Source of the DNA: Sphingomonas panacis
GTDB lineage: Bacteria; Pseudomonadota; Alphaproteobacteria; Sphingomonadales; Sphingomonadaceae
Direction of reading: 5' to 3'
Assembly: GCF_001717955.1 (NCBI RefSeq)
Contig: NZ_CP014168.1
Span: 3,627,501-3,691,500, forward strand
Length of the DNA stretch: 64,000 bases
Part shown: positions 19,411 to 27,953 of the stretch, in pieces
How the letters are laid out: each line of letters opens with the position of its first letter
Numbering within the stretch: position 1 is the stretch's first letter
Translations under genes and position numbers: made by a program
Notes under the pieces: model-generated
Told to the model about the DNA's origin: nothing
Databases searched by the model: none
What the model saw: only the letters and a program-made list of their open reading frames with translations

Positions 19411-19842
19411 TCAAGAGGTTTGGTTACGCTCAGACACCAACAACGTCGATGTGGCCGTGGCGAAGAGTCGCTCGGCCTGGTCGACCAGCCGCGCTTTGGT
19501 GAATGCGACGCGACGGCCCAAAGAGATCAGCCGGCCAATCGCGCGGACTTGCCCGGTCCGCGCACTCAACGCAGCTTGATAGCTGATCTTGATCTCGAGC
19601 GTGACGCACGTCATCGGCACGTCGGTCGCACTGCTCGCAGCAAGACCGCATGCCGAATCGAGCATTGTTGCTGCGAAGCCGCCATGTACGATCCCTAGCG
19701 GATTGTAGTGCGAGGCGCCGGGCGTTGCCGTGAACATCACATAGCCTTTATCGACCTCGACCAGATCAATATCGAGCAACTCCATCATCGGCGGCCGTCG
19801 GCCACCGGCGACCATTGCGCGGATTTCATCGAGGCCCGTCAT
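19411..19842 (-). CDS. PaaI/YdiI-family hotdog thioesterase
   Basis: 143 residues, the usual length for single-domain hotdog thioesterases that hydrolyse acyl-CoA. The diagnostic helix segment HGGFAATMLDSACGLAA (about residues 53-69) carries the His-Gly-Gly turn and the acidic residue expected at the active site; YNPLGIVHGG and CVTLEIKISY fit the family. The start overlaps the stop of the upstream gene as ATGA, so it is the last gene of the acyl-CoA operon. It probably releases CoA from intermediates of the pathway encoded upstream; substrate unknown. Confidence 0.85.
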   Translation of the reverse strand: MTGLDEIRAMVAGGRRPPMMELLDIDLVEVDKGYVMFTATPGASHYNPLGIVHGGFAATMLDSACGLAASSATDVPMTCVTLEIKISYQAALSARTGQVRAIGRLISLGRRVAFTKARLVDQAERLFATATSTLLVSERNQTS

Positions 19843-20750
19843 AGCGCGATGCGCTTCGCTGCTTGATATTCCGCCACCAGCGCAGCGCAGATGTCGCGCG
19901 CGGGGCGGATCGCGCGTGCTCCGCCAACGCCATGTCCGGCCGACCAGATCGACTTCCAGGCGCGTGCCTCTTCTGCGATCGAAAGACCGCCATGCGAGTC
20001 TGGCAGCGTCGCGGCGGCGAGGCTGGGCGTGAGGAAATTGGCGTTCACCCCCGTGACCTTGTCAGTGTAGGTGATGTCGGCCGCGCGCGCCTCAAGCATC
20101 ATCGCCTTTTGCGCGCTGCTCGCGAGGCTCTCCTCGGCAACGATGAAGTGCGATCCGATATAGCCAAGATCCGCGCCCATCATCCGCGCGGCGGCGATGT
20201 GCCGCCCTTCACTGATCGCGCCAGCCAGCGCCAGCGGGCCATCGAAAAACGTCCGTATTTCAGAAACCAGCGCGAACGGGCTGAGCCTGCCGGCATGACC
20301 GCCCGCACCCGCACATACCGCAATCAGTCCATCGACCCCGGCCGCGACAGCCTTTTCGGCGTGGCGGGCACTGATGACATCGTGCAGCACCAAACCACCG
20401 TAACTCTGCACCGCGCGCACCACTTCGGACACAGCGCCGAGCGAGGTGATGACCACCGGAACCTTGTGCGCGACGATACGCTCAAGATCGGCGTCGAGCC
20501 GGGTATTACTCTTGTGGACGATGAGGTTGACGCCGAACGGAGCCGCATCCGACACTCCGGCAAGCCGGGCCGCGATGGCCTCGAGCCATTGCTCGAAGCC
20601 ATCCGTTGTACGCTGGTTGAGCGCCGGGAACGTCCCGAGCAGCCCGGCCGTACAGCACGCCACGACCAGATCCGGCCCCGAGACGAGGAACATCGGCGCG
20701 ACGATCGCCGGGATGGCGAGCCGCGCCGAGAGAGACACCGGGAGCGTCAA
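19839..20750 (-). CDS. nitronate monooxygenase-like FMN flavoprotein
   Basis: 303 residues with a TIM-barrel of the 2-nitropropane dioxygenase/nitronate monooxygenase family: N-terminal PAIVAPMFLVSGPDLVVACC, a VVITSLG strand, and AVCAGAGGHAGRLSPFALVSEI, whose His is the family's catalytic base, then the FMN phosphate-binding region near ALAGAISEGRHIAAARMMGA. Biochemically these oxidise nitronates, but members in fatty-acid operons may act as enoyl reductases or have other roles. ATGA overlaps on both sides (with the acyl-CoA dehydrogenase and the thioesterase) place it inside the operon. Confidence 0.85.
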   Translation of the reverse strand: MTLPVSLSARLAIPAIVAPMFLVSGPDLVVACCTAGLLGTFPALNQRTTDGFEQWLEAIAARLAGVSDAAPFGVNLIVHKSNTRLDADLERIVAHKVPVVITSLGAVSEVVRAVQSYGGLVLHDVISARHAEKAVAAGVDGLIAVCAGAGGHAGRLSPFALVSEIRTFFDGPLALAGAISEGRHIAAARMMGADLGYIGSHFIVAEESLASSAQKAMMLEARAADITYTDKVTGVNANFLTPSLAAATLPDSHGGLSIAEEARAWKSIWSAGHGVGGARAIRPARDICAALVAEYQAAKRIAL

Positions 20751-22537
20751 AACGCGTCCTGATCAAGCGCCATCATCGACTTCTTGCCGGCTTTGATCTG
20801 GAGGAACAGAGCCGCCGTCTGCGGCAGGATGCGTTCAAAGAAGAACGTCGCGGTCTTGATCTTGGCGTCGTAGAACGCTTTTTCATCGGTGCCGAACAGT
20901 AGCTTCAGCCCGGCGATCTTTGTTGCACGCGCAAAGCAGTACGCCATCCCGACGAGGCCGAGCAGCCGAAGGTAGTCGCTTGCCGCCGCGCCCGCTTCCT
21001 CCGGGTCGCTCATACCACGCTGGGCGATCGTCGCGGTGGAAAGCTGGAGCGCGCCGAACGCTCGCGCGAGCGCGTCGATCATCGGCTTCATCGGCCCCTC
21101 GCCGCTGTTCTCCTCGATAAACGCCGAGACCGGGTGGAAGAAACTGCGAAGGTAGCGTCCCGTATGCGCGCCGAGCTTGCGCCCGACCAGATCGAGCGCC
21201 TGGATACCGTTGGTGCCCTCATAGATCATCGCGATGCGGGCATCGCGGGCATATTGCTCGACGCCGCTTTCGCGAATGTAGCCGTGGCCACCGTAACATT
21301 GCACCGCCAGATGCGCGCTTTCATGGCCGAGGTCCGTGAACAGCGCCTTCACGACCGGCGTCATCAAGGCTGTGAAGTCGGCTGCACGCTGCTTCACTTC
21401 GGGGTCGGGTGAATGCTTTTCGGCATCGAGCGCACGCGATACCCACCCGGACAGCGCGCGGCACCCCTCGTTATAGGCGCGCATCGTCATCAGCATGCGG
21501 CGCACATCGGGGTGAACGATGATCGGATCGGCCGGGCCGTCCGGATTTTTCACGCCCGACAACGATCGTCCCTGCAGGCGATCCTTGGCGTACCACACTG
21601 CCGACTGATACGCCGCCTCGCCGACACCGAGCCCCTGGATGCCGACCGAGACGCGCTCGGCGTTCATCATCGTGAACATCGCGGCCATGCCCTTGTTGGG
21701 CTCACCGACCAGCCACCCGGTCGAATCGTCGAAGTTCATCTGGCAGGTGGCGGAGGCCTTGAGGCCCATCTTGTGCTCGATCGCGCCGCAGGCGACGCCG
21801 TTGGACGGACCAACAGAGCCATCATCGTTGGGCAGATACTTGGGCACGAGGAACAGGCTGATGCCCTTCACGCCCTTGGGTGCGTCAGGCAGGCGCGCGA
21901 GCACGAGATGGATGATGTTGTCGGTGAGGTCATGCTCGCCAGCCGAGATGAAGATCTTCGAGCCGGTGACGCGGTAGCTGCCATCGTCCTGTGGCACCGC
22001 GCGGGTGCGCAACAGACCGAGATCGGTGCCGCAATGCGATTCGGTCAGACACATGGTGCCTGCCCATTCGCCGCTCACCAGCTTGGGCAGATAGGCACGC
22101 TTGATATCCTCGCTGGCATGGCCTTCGATCGCGGTGGTCGCGCCGTGGCTGAGGCCGGGATACAGACCGAACGACAGATTGGCCGAACAGCTCATTTCCT
22201 CGACGAGCTTGCTCACCGCTTCCGGCAAGCCCTGCCCGCCCCACTCGGGATCGGAGGCGAGCGATGTCCAGCCGCCTTCGGCGAACTGCTTATAGGCCTC
22301 CTTGAAGCCCTCGGGCGTGCGGACGACGCCGTTCTCGAAATGGCAGCCTTCCTCGTCGCCGGAGCGGTTGATCGGCGCCAGCACCTCGCGGGAGAAGCGC
22401 GCGGCTTCCTCCAACACGGCGCTGGTCAGGTCGGGCGTGAACTCTTCGAGCGCCGGGATGCCGCCGAAGCCGTCATCCTGGTGCAGTTCGTCGAGGACGA
22501 AGCGCATGTCGCGCAGCGGAGCGTCATAGACTTGCAT
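20747..22537 (-). CDS. acyl-CoA dehydrogenase (large, FadE-like)
   Basis: 596 residues, the long acyl-CoA dehydrogenase type that catalyses the first, FAD-dependent step of beta-oxidation. Features include the N-terminal MQVYDAPLRDMRFVLDEL extension, the FAD-binding CLTESHCGTDLGLLRT and ITGSK-like VTGSKIFISAGEHDL segments, and the C-terminal YEGTNGIQALDLVGRK, whose Glu is the catalytic-base position of this subgroup. The start is 12 bases after the stop of the FadN-like gene. It should work with the neighbouring hydratase/dehydrogenase and thiolase. Confidence 0.92.
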   Translation of the reverse strand: MQVYDAPLRDMRFVLDELHQDDGFGGIPALEEFTPDLTSAVLEEAARFSREVLAPINRSGDEEGCHFENGVVRTPEGFKEAYKQFAEGGWTSLASDPEWGGQGLPEAVSKLVEEMSCSANLSFGLYPGLSHGATTAIEGHASEDIKRAYLPKLVSGEWAGTMCLTESHCGTDLGLLRTRAVPQDDGSYRVTGSKIFISAGEHDLTDNIIHLVLARLPDAPKGVKGISLFLVPKYLPNDDGSVGPSNGVACGAIEHKMGLKASATCQMNFDDSTGWLVGEPNKGMAAMFTMMNAERVSVGIQGLGVGEAAYQSAVWYAKDRLQGRSLSGVKNPDGPADPIIVHPDVRRMLMTMRAYNEGCRALSGWVSRALDAEKHSPDPEVKQRAADFTALMTPVVKALFTDLGHESAHLAVQCYGGHGYIRESGVEQYARDARIAMIYEGTNGIQALDLVGRKLGAHTGRYLRSFFHPVSAFIEENSGEGPMKPMIDALARAFGALQLSTATIAQRGMSDPEEAGAAASDYLRLLGLVGMAYCFARATKIAGLKLLFGTDEKAFYDAKIKTATFFFERILPQTAALFLQIKAGKKSMMALDQDAF

Positions 22538-22549
22538 GGGATCAGTCTC

Positions 22550-24871
22550 TCAATTGCGCAGCGGTTTGCCGGTTTCGAGGATGGTTTCGATGCGCGCCTG
22601 CGTGCGCGTGTCGCGCACCAGTTTCGCGAACGCCTTGCGTTCCAGCGCGAGCAGGTCCGCCTCGGTGACGGTATCGACCAGATCGGCCTCGCCGCCGGTC
22701 AACACGTCGGCCAGGAACCCCGAGACGACGCCGTCATAGTCGGTGGCGAGGCCGCGCGCCTGGAAGCCCTTCACCGCCATGTCGAGCGCGACACGTCCAG
22801 CCGCGCCCGGCAGGCGAAATTCGGGCGGTGCCGGGGGCTGATAGCCCTCTGCGAGCGCGAGTGCCTTTGCCTTGGCGTCGGCAAGCAGCCGGTCGCGGTT
22901 CATGGTGATGCCATCGCTCGGGCGCAGGAAGCCGTATTCCTTGGCTTCCGCCGCCGATTTGGAGACCGTCGCGGTCGAAACCGTCTCGAACACCTTAGCC
23001 ACCGCCGGCATCGGCCCCTTTGGCATCGCCGGGTTGCTGCGCCAGCGGTCGATCATCTCGCCGCAACCGCCCCAGCCGGGGATCAGCCCGACCCCGCATT
23101 CGACCAGGCCGGTATAGGTCTCGGCATGTGCCTGCACAGCATCGCTGTTGAGCAATATCTCGCACCCCCCGCCAAGCGCCATGCCGAACGGCGCGCTGAC
23201 CACCGGGAAAGGCGCATATTTGAGCGCCTTGTACGCCTCCTGCCCGCCGGCGACGAGTTTGTCGATCTCGCCCCATGCAGCGATGTTGAGCGCGAACAGC
23301 GCGAGACCCAGGTTGGCGCCGGCCGAGAAGCTCTTGCCCTCGTTGTACACCACCAGCGCCTTGAACTTCTCGGCGACGATCGGGATCGCCTTCCCGATCA
23401 GCGCCATCACCTCGCCATCGAGCGCGTTCATCTTTCCAGTAAATTCGATGCAAGCAACGCCATCACCGACGTCCCACAACGCCGCCGAAGCCGTTTTGGC
23501 GAGCGGCTTCGAGCTGAGTTTAATGTCGGCGAGCATCAGCACGCCGTCGGGTCGGACGATGTCGTGATACGCGCCGTCGAGGCCGAGATACTGACGCACG
23601 CCATTTTCGACGCGGTAGAAGCTGCGCTCGCCCGCCAGCGTCAGGATCGCCGGCACCGGCTTGCCCTCGTCCGCAAGGCGCTTGGCCAACGCGACCGCGC
23701 CGATCTTGTCGATCAGCTCGAAGGGGCCGAAACTCCAATTGTAGCCGAGCTTCATCGCGGTATCGACCGAGACGATATCGTCGGCCGCATCGGGCACCAG
23801 GCTGGCGGCGTAGGCGAGCGTCTGGCCGAGGATCGCCCAAGCGTAGGCACCGGACTTGCCGGGCAGCGCGAGCAATGCGCCGAGATCGCCCTTGGCCGCC
23901 GCGCCGGGCAGCGAAGGCGGCGTCACAACAGCACGATATTCGCCGGTCGCGAGGTTGATCGCTTCCTTGCGCTTGCCCGCTTCGCGGTTGAGCCGATAGA
24001 AACCGCCTTTGCCCTTGCGGCCGGTATAGCCCTCGGCGATCATTTTCCCGATCAGCGGCGGGATCGTCGAGATCGCTTGATAGGCGTCGCCCTTGGGCAA
24101 AGTCTCGGTAAGGCTTTTCTGGAGATGCGGCATCAGATCTATACCGACCAGATCGACCAATCCGAACACACCCGTCTTGGGCACACCCATCGGCTTGCCG
24201 GCGATCGCATCGGCCTCTTCGACCGTCAGGCCAAGCTCGAACGCCGCGTTGAGCGCCGCCTGAATCCAGAAGGTGCCGACGCGGTTGGCGATGAAGCCCG
24301 GCGTATCCTTGGCGACGACGATTGTCTTGCCGAGCTGGCGATCGGCGAAATCGGACACGCGCGCGACCAGCGCCGCATGGCTCTCCGGCCCGGACACGAT
24401 CTCGAGCAGGCGCATGTAGCGCGGCGGATTGAAGAAGTGGGTGATGAGGAAGTCGCGCCGAAACGCTTCCGAACGCCCCTCGATGAGATGGCCGAGTGGG
24501 ATCGTCGAGGTGTTCGACGAGATCGCCGTGCCGGCACGCCGCACGTCCTCCAGCTTCGCATAAAGCTGTTGCTTGAGATCGAGCCGCTCGACGATCGCCT
24601 CGACGATCCAGTCGCATTCCGCGACGCGGGCGAGATCGTCCTCGATGTTGCCGGTCTCGACCAGCTTCGCCGCCGCCTTCGACATGAAGGGGGCGGGATC
24701 GGTCTTGAGCATCTTCGCGACCGCGCCGGCGGCGACCGCATTGCGGTCGGCGGGATCGCGGACGATGTCGAGCAGCAGCACAGGAACACCGGCATTGGCG
24801 ACCTGCGCGGCGATGCCCGCCCCCATCGTGCCAGCGCCGATCACGCAAATTTTCTTGATGGTGTCGCTCAT
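22550..24871 (-). CDS. 3-hydroxyacyl-CoA dehydrogenase / enoyl-CoA hydratase fusion (FadN-type)
   Basis: 773 residues. The NAD-binding hydroxyacyl-CoA dehydrogenase comes first (ICVIGAGTMGAGIAAQVANA, GxGxxG at about residues 9-14; then HFFNPPRYMRLLEI), and the crotonase-like hydratase lies in the C-terminal half (SFSAGANLGLAL, ALGGGCEILLNSD). This order is that of FadN/YusL rather than E. coli FadB. Together the domains would run steps two and three of beta-oxidation. The true start is the Met at 24871 (MSDTIKKICVIG); it overlaps the thiolase stop as ATGA. Confidence 0.93.
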   Translation of the reverse strand: MSDTIKKICVIGAGTMGAGIAAQVANAGVPVLLLDIVRDPADRNAVAAGAVAKMLKTDPAPFMSKAAAKLVETGNIEDDLARVAECDWIVEAIVERLDLKQQLYAKLEDVRRAGTAISSNTSTIPLGHLIEGRSEAFRRDFLITHFFNPPRYMRLLEIVSGPESHAALVARVSDFADRQLGKTIVVAKDTPGFIANRVGTFWIQAALNAAFELGLTVEEADAIAGKPMGVPKTGVFGLVDLVGIDLMPHLQKSLTETLPKGDAYQAISTIPPLIGKMIAEGYTGRKGKGGFYRLNREAGKRKEAINLATGEYRAVVTPPSLPGAAAKGDLGALLALPGKSGAYAWAILGQTLAYAASLVPDAADDIVSVDTAMKLGYNWSFGPFELIDKIGAVALAKRLADEGKPVPAILTLAGERSFYRVENGVRQYLGLDGAYHDIVRPDGVLMLADIKLSSKPLAKTASAALWDVGDGVACIEFTGKMNALDGEVMALIGKAIPIVAEKFKALVVYNEGKSFSAGANLGLALFALNIAAWGEIDKLVAGGQEAYKALKYAPFPVVSAPFGMALGGGCEILLNSDAVQAHAETYTGLVECGVGLIPGWGGCGEMIDRWRSNPAMPKGPMPAVAKVFETVSTATVSKSAAEAKEYGFLRPSDGITMNRDRLLADAKAKALALAEGYQPPAPPEFRLPGAAGRVALDMAVKGFQARGLATDYDGVVSGFLADVLTGGEADLVDTVTEADLLALERKAFAKLVRDTRTQARIETILETGKPLRN

Positions 24872-26004
24872 TCCACTGCCTCCAGAACGGTGGCGATGCC
24901 CTGTCCGCCGCCGATGCACTGCGTTGCGAGCGCATATTTGCCGCCCTCACGCTGGAGCAGTGCCGCCGCCTTGCCGACGATCCGCGCGCCGGTCGCGCCA
25001 AGCGGATGGCCGATCGCGATCGCGCCGCCATCGAGGTTCACCTTGGCTGCATCGAGACCGAGGTCGCCGATACAGGCCAGCGCCTGGCTGGCGAACGCCT
25101 CGTTGAGCTCGACCACGTCGATCTGGCTGGCGTCGAGACCTGCGCGCTTGAGCGCCTTGCGCGATGCCTCGACCGGGCCGATTCCCATGATCTCAGGCTG
25201 GCATCCCGACACCGCCACCGATTTGATCCGCGCGAGTATCGTGAGGCCGTTCGCGCGCGCATACTCCTCGCTGGTGACCAGCACCGCGCTTGCGCCGTCA
25301 GTGAGCGGCGAGGCTGTGCCGGCCGTAACCGTACCCTCCTGGCTGAACGCGGGTTTCAACCCGGCAAGCGCCTCAGCGGTGGTGCCGGGACGTGGCGTAC
25401 CATCCTTATCGACCACGCCAGCCTTGGTCTGGATCGGCACGATCTCGGCATCGAGCTTGCCAGCGGCAACTGCAGCGGCGGCCTTGTCCTGGCTTGCCAC
25501 CGCGAACGCTTCCTGCTGCGCTCGCGTGATCTGATATTTGGTCGCGACGTTCTCGGCGGTGTCACCCATGCCCATGTATGCGGCGCTCTTCTTCGCCAGC
25601 ACCGGGTTCGGGAGCGGGTTGAAGCCCATCATCGGCACGCGGCTCATCGACTCGACGCCGGCGCAAATGAACGCCTCACCCGCACCGAGCTGGATCTGCC
25701 CGGCGGCGATGTGGATCGCGCTCATCGAGGAGCCACAGAAACGGTTGACCGTCATGCCGCCGACCGACAGCGGAAGATCGGCCAGCAGCCCGACCAGCCG
25801 GGCCATATTGAAGCCCTGCTCGCCTTCCGGGAAGGCGCAACCCAGCACGATATCCTCGATATCCTCGGGCTTTACGCCAGTGCGCTCGATCAGCCCGCGA
25901 ATCACCGTAGCCGCGAGATCGTCAGGACGGACCCGCGCCAGCGCGCCCTTGCCGGCGAGATGAAAGGGGGACCGGGCATAGCCCGCAATAACCACGTCGC
26001 GCAT
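24868..26004 (-). CDS. acetyl-CoA acyltransferase (thiolase)
   Basis: 378 residues. The thiolase signature residues are present: the acylated Cys90 in NRFCGSSMSA, the His in IAIGHPLGATGARI and the second Cys in ALATQCIGGGQGI. It performs the last step of beta-oxidation, splitting 3-ketoacyl-CoA. The start at 26004 is chosen because GGAGAGG lies 8 bases upstream and MRDVVIAGYARSP is a normal thiolase N-terminus; the open frame extends 48 bases further without support. It is the first gene of the operon and is preceded by the palindrome at 26071. Confidence 0.94.
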   Translation of the reverse strand: MRDVVIAGYARSPFHLAGKGALARVRPDDLAATVIRGLIERTGVKPEDIEDIVLGCAFPEGEQGFNMARLVGLLADLPLSVGGMTVNRFCGSSMSAIHIAAGQIQLGAGEAFICAGVESMSRVPMMGFNPLPNPVLAKKSAAYMGMGDTAENVATKYQITRAQQEAFAVASQDKAAAAVAAGKLDAEIVPIQTKAGVVDKDGTPRPGTTAEALAGLKPAFSQEGTVTAGTASPLTDGASAVLVTSEEYARANGLTILARIKSVAVSGCQPEIMGIGPVEASRKALKRAGLDASQIDVVELNEAFASQALACIGDLGLDAAKVNLDGGAIAIGHPLGATGARIVGKAAALLQREGGKYALATQCIGGGQGIATVLEAVE

Positions 26005-26070
26005 CAAACATGCCTCTCCATTGATGTCGGGAATCAGCGTTCCCATCGTCATTCCCTAATGGTGCGATAA

Positions 26071-26086
26071 TTGACCTATACGTCAA
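26071..26086. promoter_or_regulatory. MerR/LiuR-type operator candidate of the fatty-acid genes
   Basis: TTGACCTATACGTCAA is palindromic at 7 of 8 base pairs. It resembles the TTGACG-type dyads described for LiuR-like MerR regulators of acyl-CoA degradation. It lies between the divergent thiolase and DUF2147 genes, and a MerR regulator is encoded at 29686, downstream of fadL and fadD. The link between the two is an inference. Confidence 0.55.
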
Positions 26087-26190
26087 CTGATTTTTGCGGC
26101 AAAGAGTGATTCGCGTTTCAATCGCAATGAGCGAAACGCCGAGACCAGCGCGCCGGTTCACCGGCATGACACAAGGTTGGGAGAGAGAGG

Positions 26191-26592
26191 ATGATGTTAC
26201 TGTTGGCAGCGGCCGCCGCTGCTGCGACCACCCCGGACTCCGTGGTCGGTCGATGGCAAACACCTACCCGCCACGGCGTGGTGGAGATCAGCAAATGCGG
26301 CGCCTCGATCTGCGGATCGCTGGTCGAATCGGACGGTTTGCGTGCCGATCCGCATCTCAAGGACGTCAACAACAAGGACGCCAGCCTGCGCACACGCGCA
26401 CTGAAAGGGCTGACAATCCTGAAAGGCTTCACTTGGAAGCCGGACGCCTGGGCCGGGGGCACGATCTACAACGCCGAAGATGGCGGCACGTATAACGCCA
26501 CGCTCACCCCGACCAGCGCTGATCAGATCAAGCTCAAGGGCTGCATCGTCTGGCCGTTGTGCAAGACGCAAGTGTGGACGCGTATTCGGTGA
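26191..26592 (+). CDS. DUF2147 secreted small protein
   Basis: 133 residues. A short hydrophobic N-terminus (MMLLLAAAAAAAT) suggests export, though it lacks the usual positive start. The body matches DUF2147 by eye: GRWQTP, VEISKCGASICGSLV, LKGLTILKGF, GGTIYNAEDGGTYNATLT and the final KGCIVWPLCKTQVWTR, with four cysteines that may form disulphides. DUF2147 folds as a small beta-barrel of unknown function and is common in sphingomonads. It starts after GGGAGAGAGG and is followed 48 bases later by fadL. Confidence 0.82.
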   Translation: MMLLLAAAAAAATTPDSVVGRWQTPTRHGVVEISKCGASICGSLVESDGLRADPHLKDVNNKDASLRTRALKGLTILKGFTWKPDAWAGGTIYNAEDGGTYNATLTPTSADQIKLKGCIVWPLCKTQVWTRIR

Positions 26593-26606
26593 TCGCACGA
26601 TCACCG
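26587..26606 (+). repeat. hairpin across the DUF2147 stop codon
   Basis: CGGTGATCG and CGATCACCG flank the bases CA, a perfect 9-bp stem that includes the TGA stop of the DUF2147 gene. No T-run follows on the plus strand, so it is not a standard intrinsic terminator; it could slow 3' decay or partly separate DUF2147 from fadL. Confidence 0.5.
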
Positions 26607-26640
26607 GTTCAGTAAAAAAGACGAGAGGATGGATAGGCAG

Positions 26641-27939
26641 ATGAAGAATTTCCGCAGGACTTCGGCGCTGGCGACGCTGCCGGTGATGTTCCTGGCCTTT
26701 AGCGGCGTGGCGCACGCGAGCGCGTTCTACCTGCAGGAGCAGTCGGTGAAGGGCGCCGGCCGCGCCTTCTCCGGCGAGGTCGCGGATCAGGGGCCTGAAT
26801 CGATCTGGTGGAACCCGGCGGCGATCGGCTGGCAGGATGGCTGCGCCGGCGCGCTTGGCGTCAGCGCGATCCTGCCGCGCGGCAACGTCGTCGACAATGG
26901 CACCGTGATCGTTCGTCCCGGTCAAGCTGCCCGCGCGGTCGGCGGCGATTCGAGCACACGCAACCCGATCCGCAACGGCGTGCTGCCTGCCGGATCATTC
27001 GCGTGTGGGGTCGCGCCGCGTCTGTCGGTCGGCATCTCGCTCAACGCGCCGTACAGCTTCACCACCGATTATCCCTCGACGAGTTGGGCGCGCTATAGCG
27101 CGGACCGGACCAAGCTGCGTACCTATGACATCGCACCGACCGTCGCGTTCGCGGTGACGGACAATCTCGCGATCGGCGCATCGATGAACATCGAATATTC
27201 CGATGCTACGCTCTCCAACGCACTGCCCAACCTCTCACCGCTGCTTGCCGATGGCGAACAGCGGCTGTCGGGCAACGGCATCGACTTCGGTTATACTGTC
27301 GGCGCGCAATACCATGTTGGGCCATTCTCGCTGGGCGGCAGCTACAAGTCGGCGATCAAGCATAGGCTCGACGGATCGGTGGCGATCACCGGCCTGGTCG
27401 GCCCGCTCGCCGCGCAGAACCGCACGATTCGCACCACCGCCACCTTCAGCACGCCATGGCAGGCGATGGTCGGCGCTCGACTCGCGGTGACGCCCGCGAT
27501 CACGCTCAACGCGCAGGCGGTGCGCAGCGGCTGGTCCGAGTTCGACGCGATCCGGCTCGGCGGCCCGCTCAACACCGCGATCCCGGAGAATTATCACGAC
27601 ACCTGGAGCTATGCGGGTGGCGTCGATCTCGCGGTTTCGCCCAAACTGACGCTGCGCGCCGGCGTTCAACGCGACGAGAGCCCCACCAGCGACGGCAACC
27701 GCGACGCACGGGTTCCCGACAGCGATCGCTGGAACTTCGCCGGCGGCGCCAGCTTCGCGGTGAGCAAGTCGTTCACGCTCGATGCGGCGGGCTCGTACAT
27801 CACCTTCAAGGACGCGAAGATCGATCGCCTGACGGCCGCCTATGCGGGTACGGCCGCGCAGACCCCGATCGTCGTCAACGGCATGCTGACCAACGCGCAC
27901 GCGGTAGTGCTGTCGCTCGGCGGTCGGGTGCGGTTCTAA
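26641..27939 (+). CDS. fadL: FadL/OmpP1-family outer-membrane fatty-acid channel
   Basis: 432 residues. After the signal peptide (MKNFRRTSALATLPVMFLAF, then SGVAHAS) the mature protein begins ASAFYLQEQSVKGAGRAFSG with the FadL-type N-terminal hatch, followed by QGPESIWWNPAAIGW, the conserved NPA motif. The rest is a beta-barrel ending in LGGRVRF. FadL-type channels admit long-chain fatty acids and other hydrophobic compounds. The Met at 26641 is preferred to 26629, which would place the ribosome site directly against the codon. It is followed by fadD after 14 bases, a natural uptake-activation pair. Confidence 0.9.
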   Translation: MKNFRRTSALATLPVMFLAFSGVAHASAFYLQEQSVKGAGRAFSGEVADQGPESIWWNPAAIGWQDGCAGALGVSAILPRGNVVDNGTVIVRPGQAARAVGGDSSTRNPIRNGVLPAGSFACGVAPRLSVGISLNAPYSFTTDYPSTSWARYSADRTKLRTYDIAPTVAFAVTDNLAIGASMNIEYSDATLSNALPNLSPLLADGEQRLSGNGIDFGYTVGAQYHVGPFSLGGSYKSAIKHRLDGSVAITGLVGPLAAQNRTIRTTATFSTPWQAMVGARLAVTPAITLNAQAVRSGWSEFDAIRLGGPLNTAIPENYHDTWSYAGGVDLAVSPKLTLRAGVQRDESPTSDGNRDARVPDSDRWNFAGGASFAVSKSFTLDAAGSYITFKDAKIDRLTAAYAGTAAQTPIVVNGMLTNAHAVVLSLGGRVRF

Positions 27940-27953
27940 AGGGAGGCAATTCG

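Noticed and set aside
21413..25534. A 1373-codon open frame on the plus strand opposite the beta-oxidation genes
   Set aside because: It is the antisense of three well-recognised enzymes in GC-rich DNA; its composition is Arg/Ala/His-rich and it has no domain.
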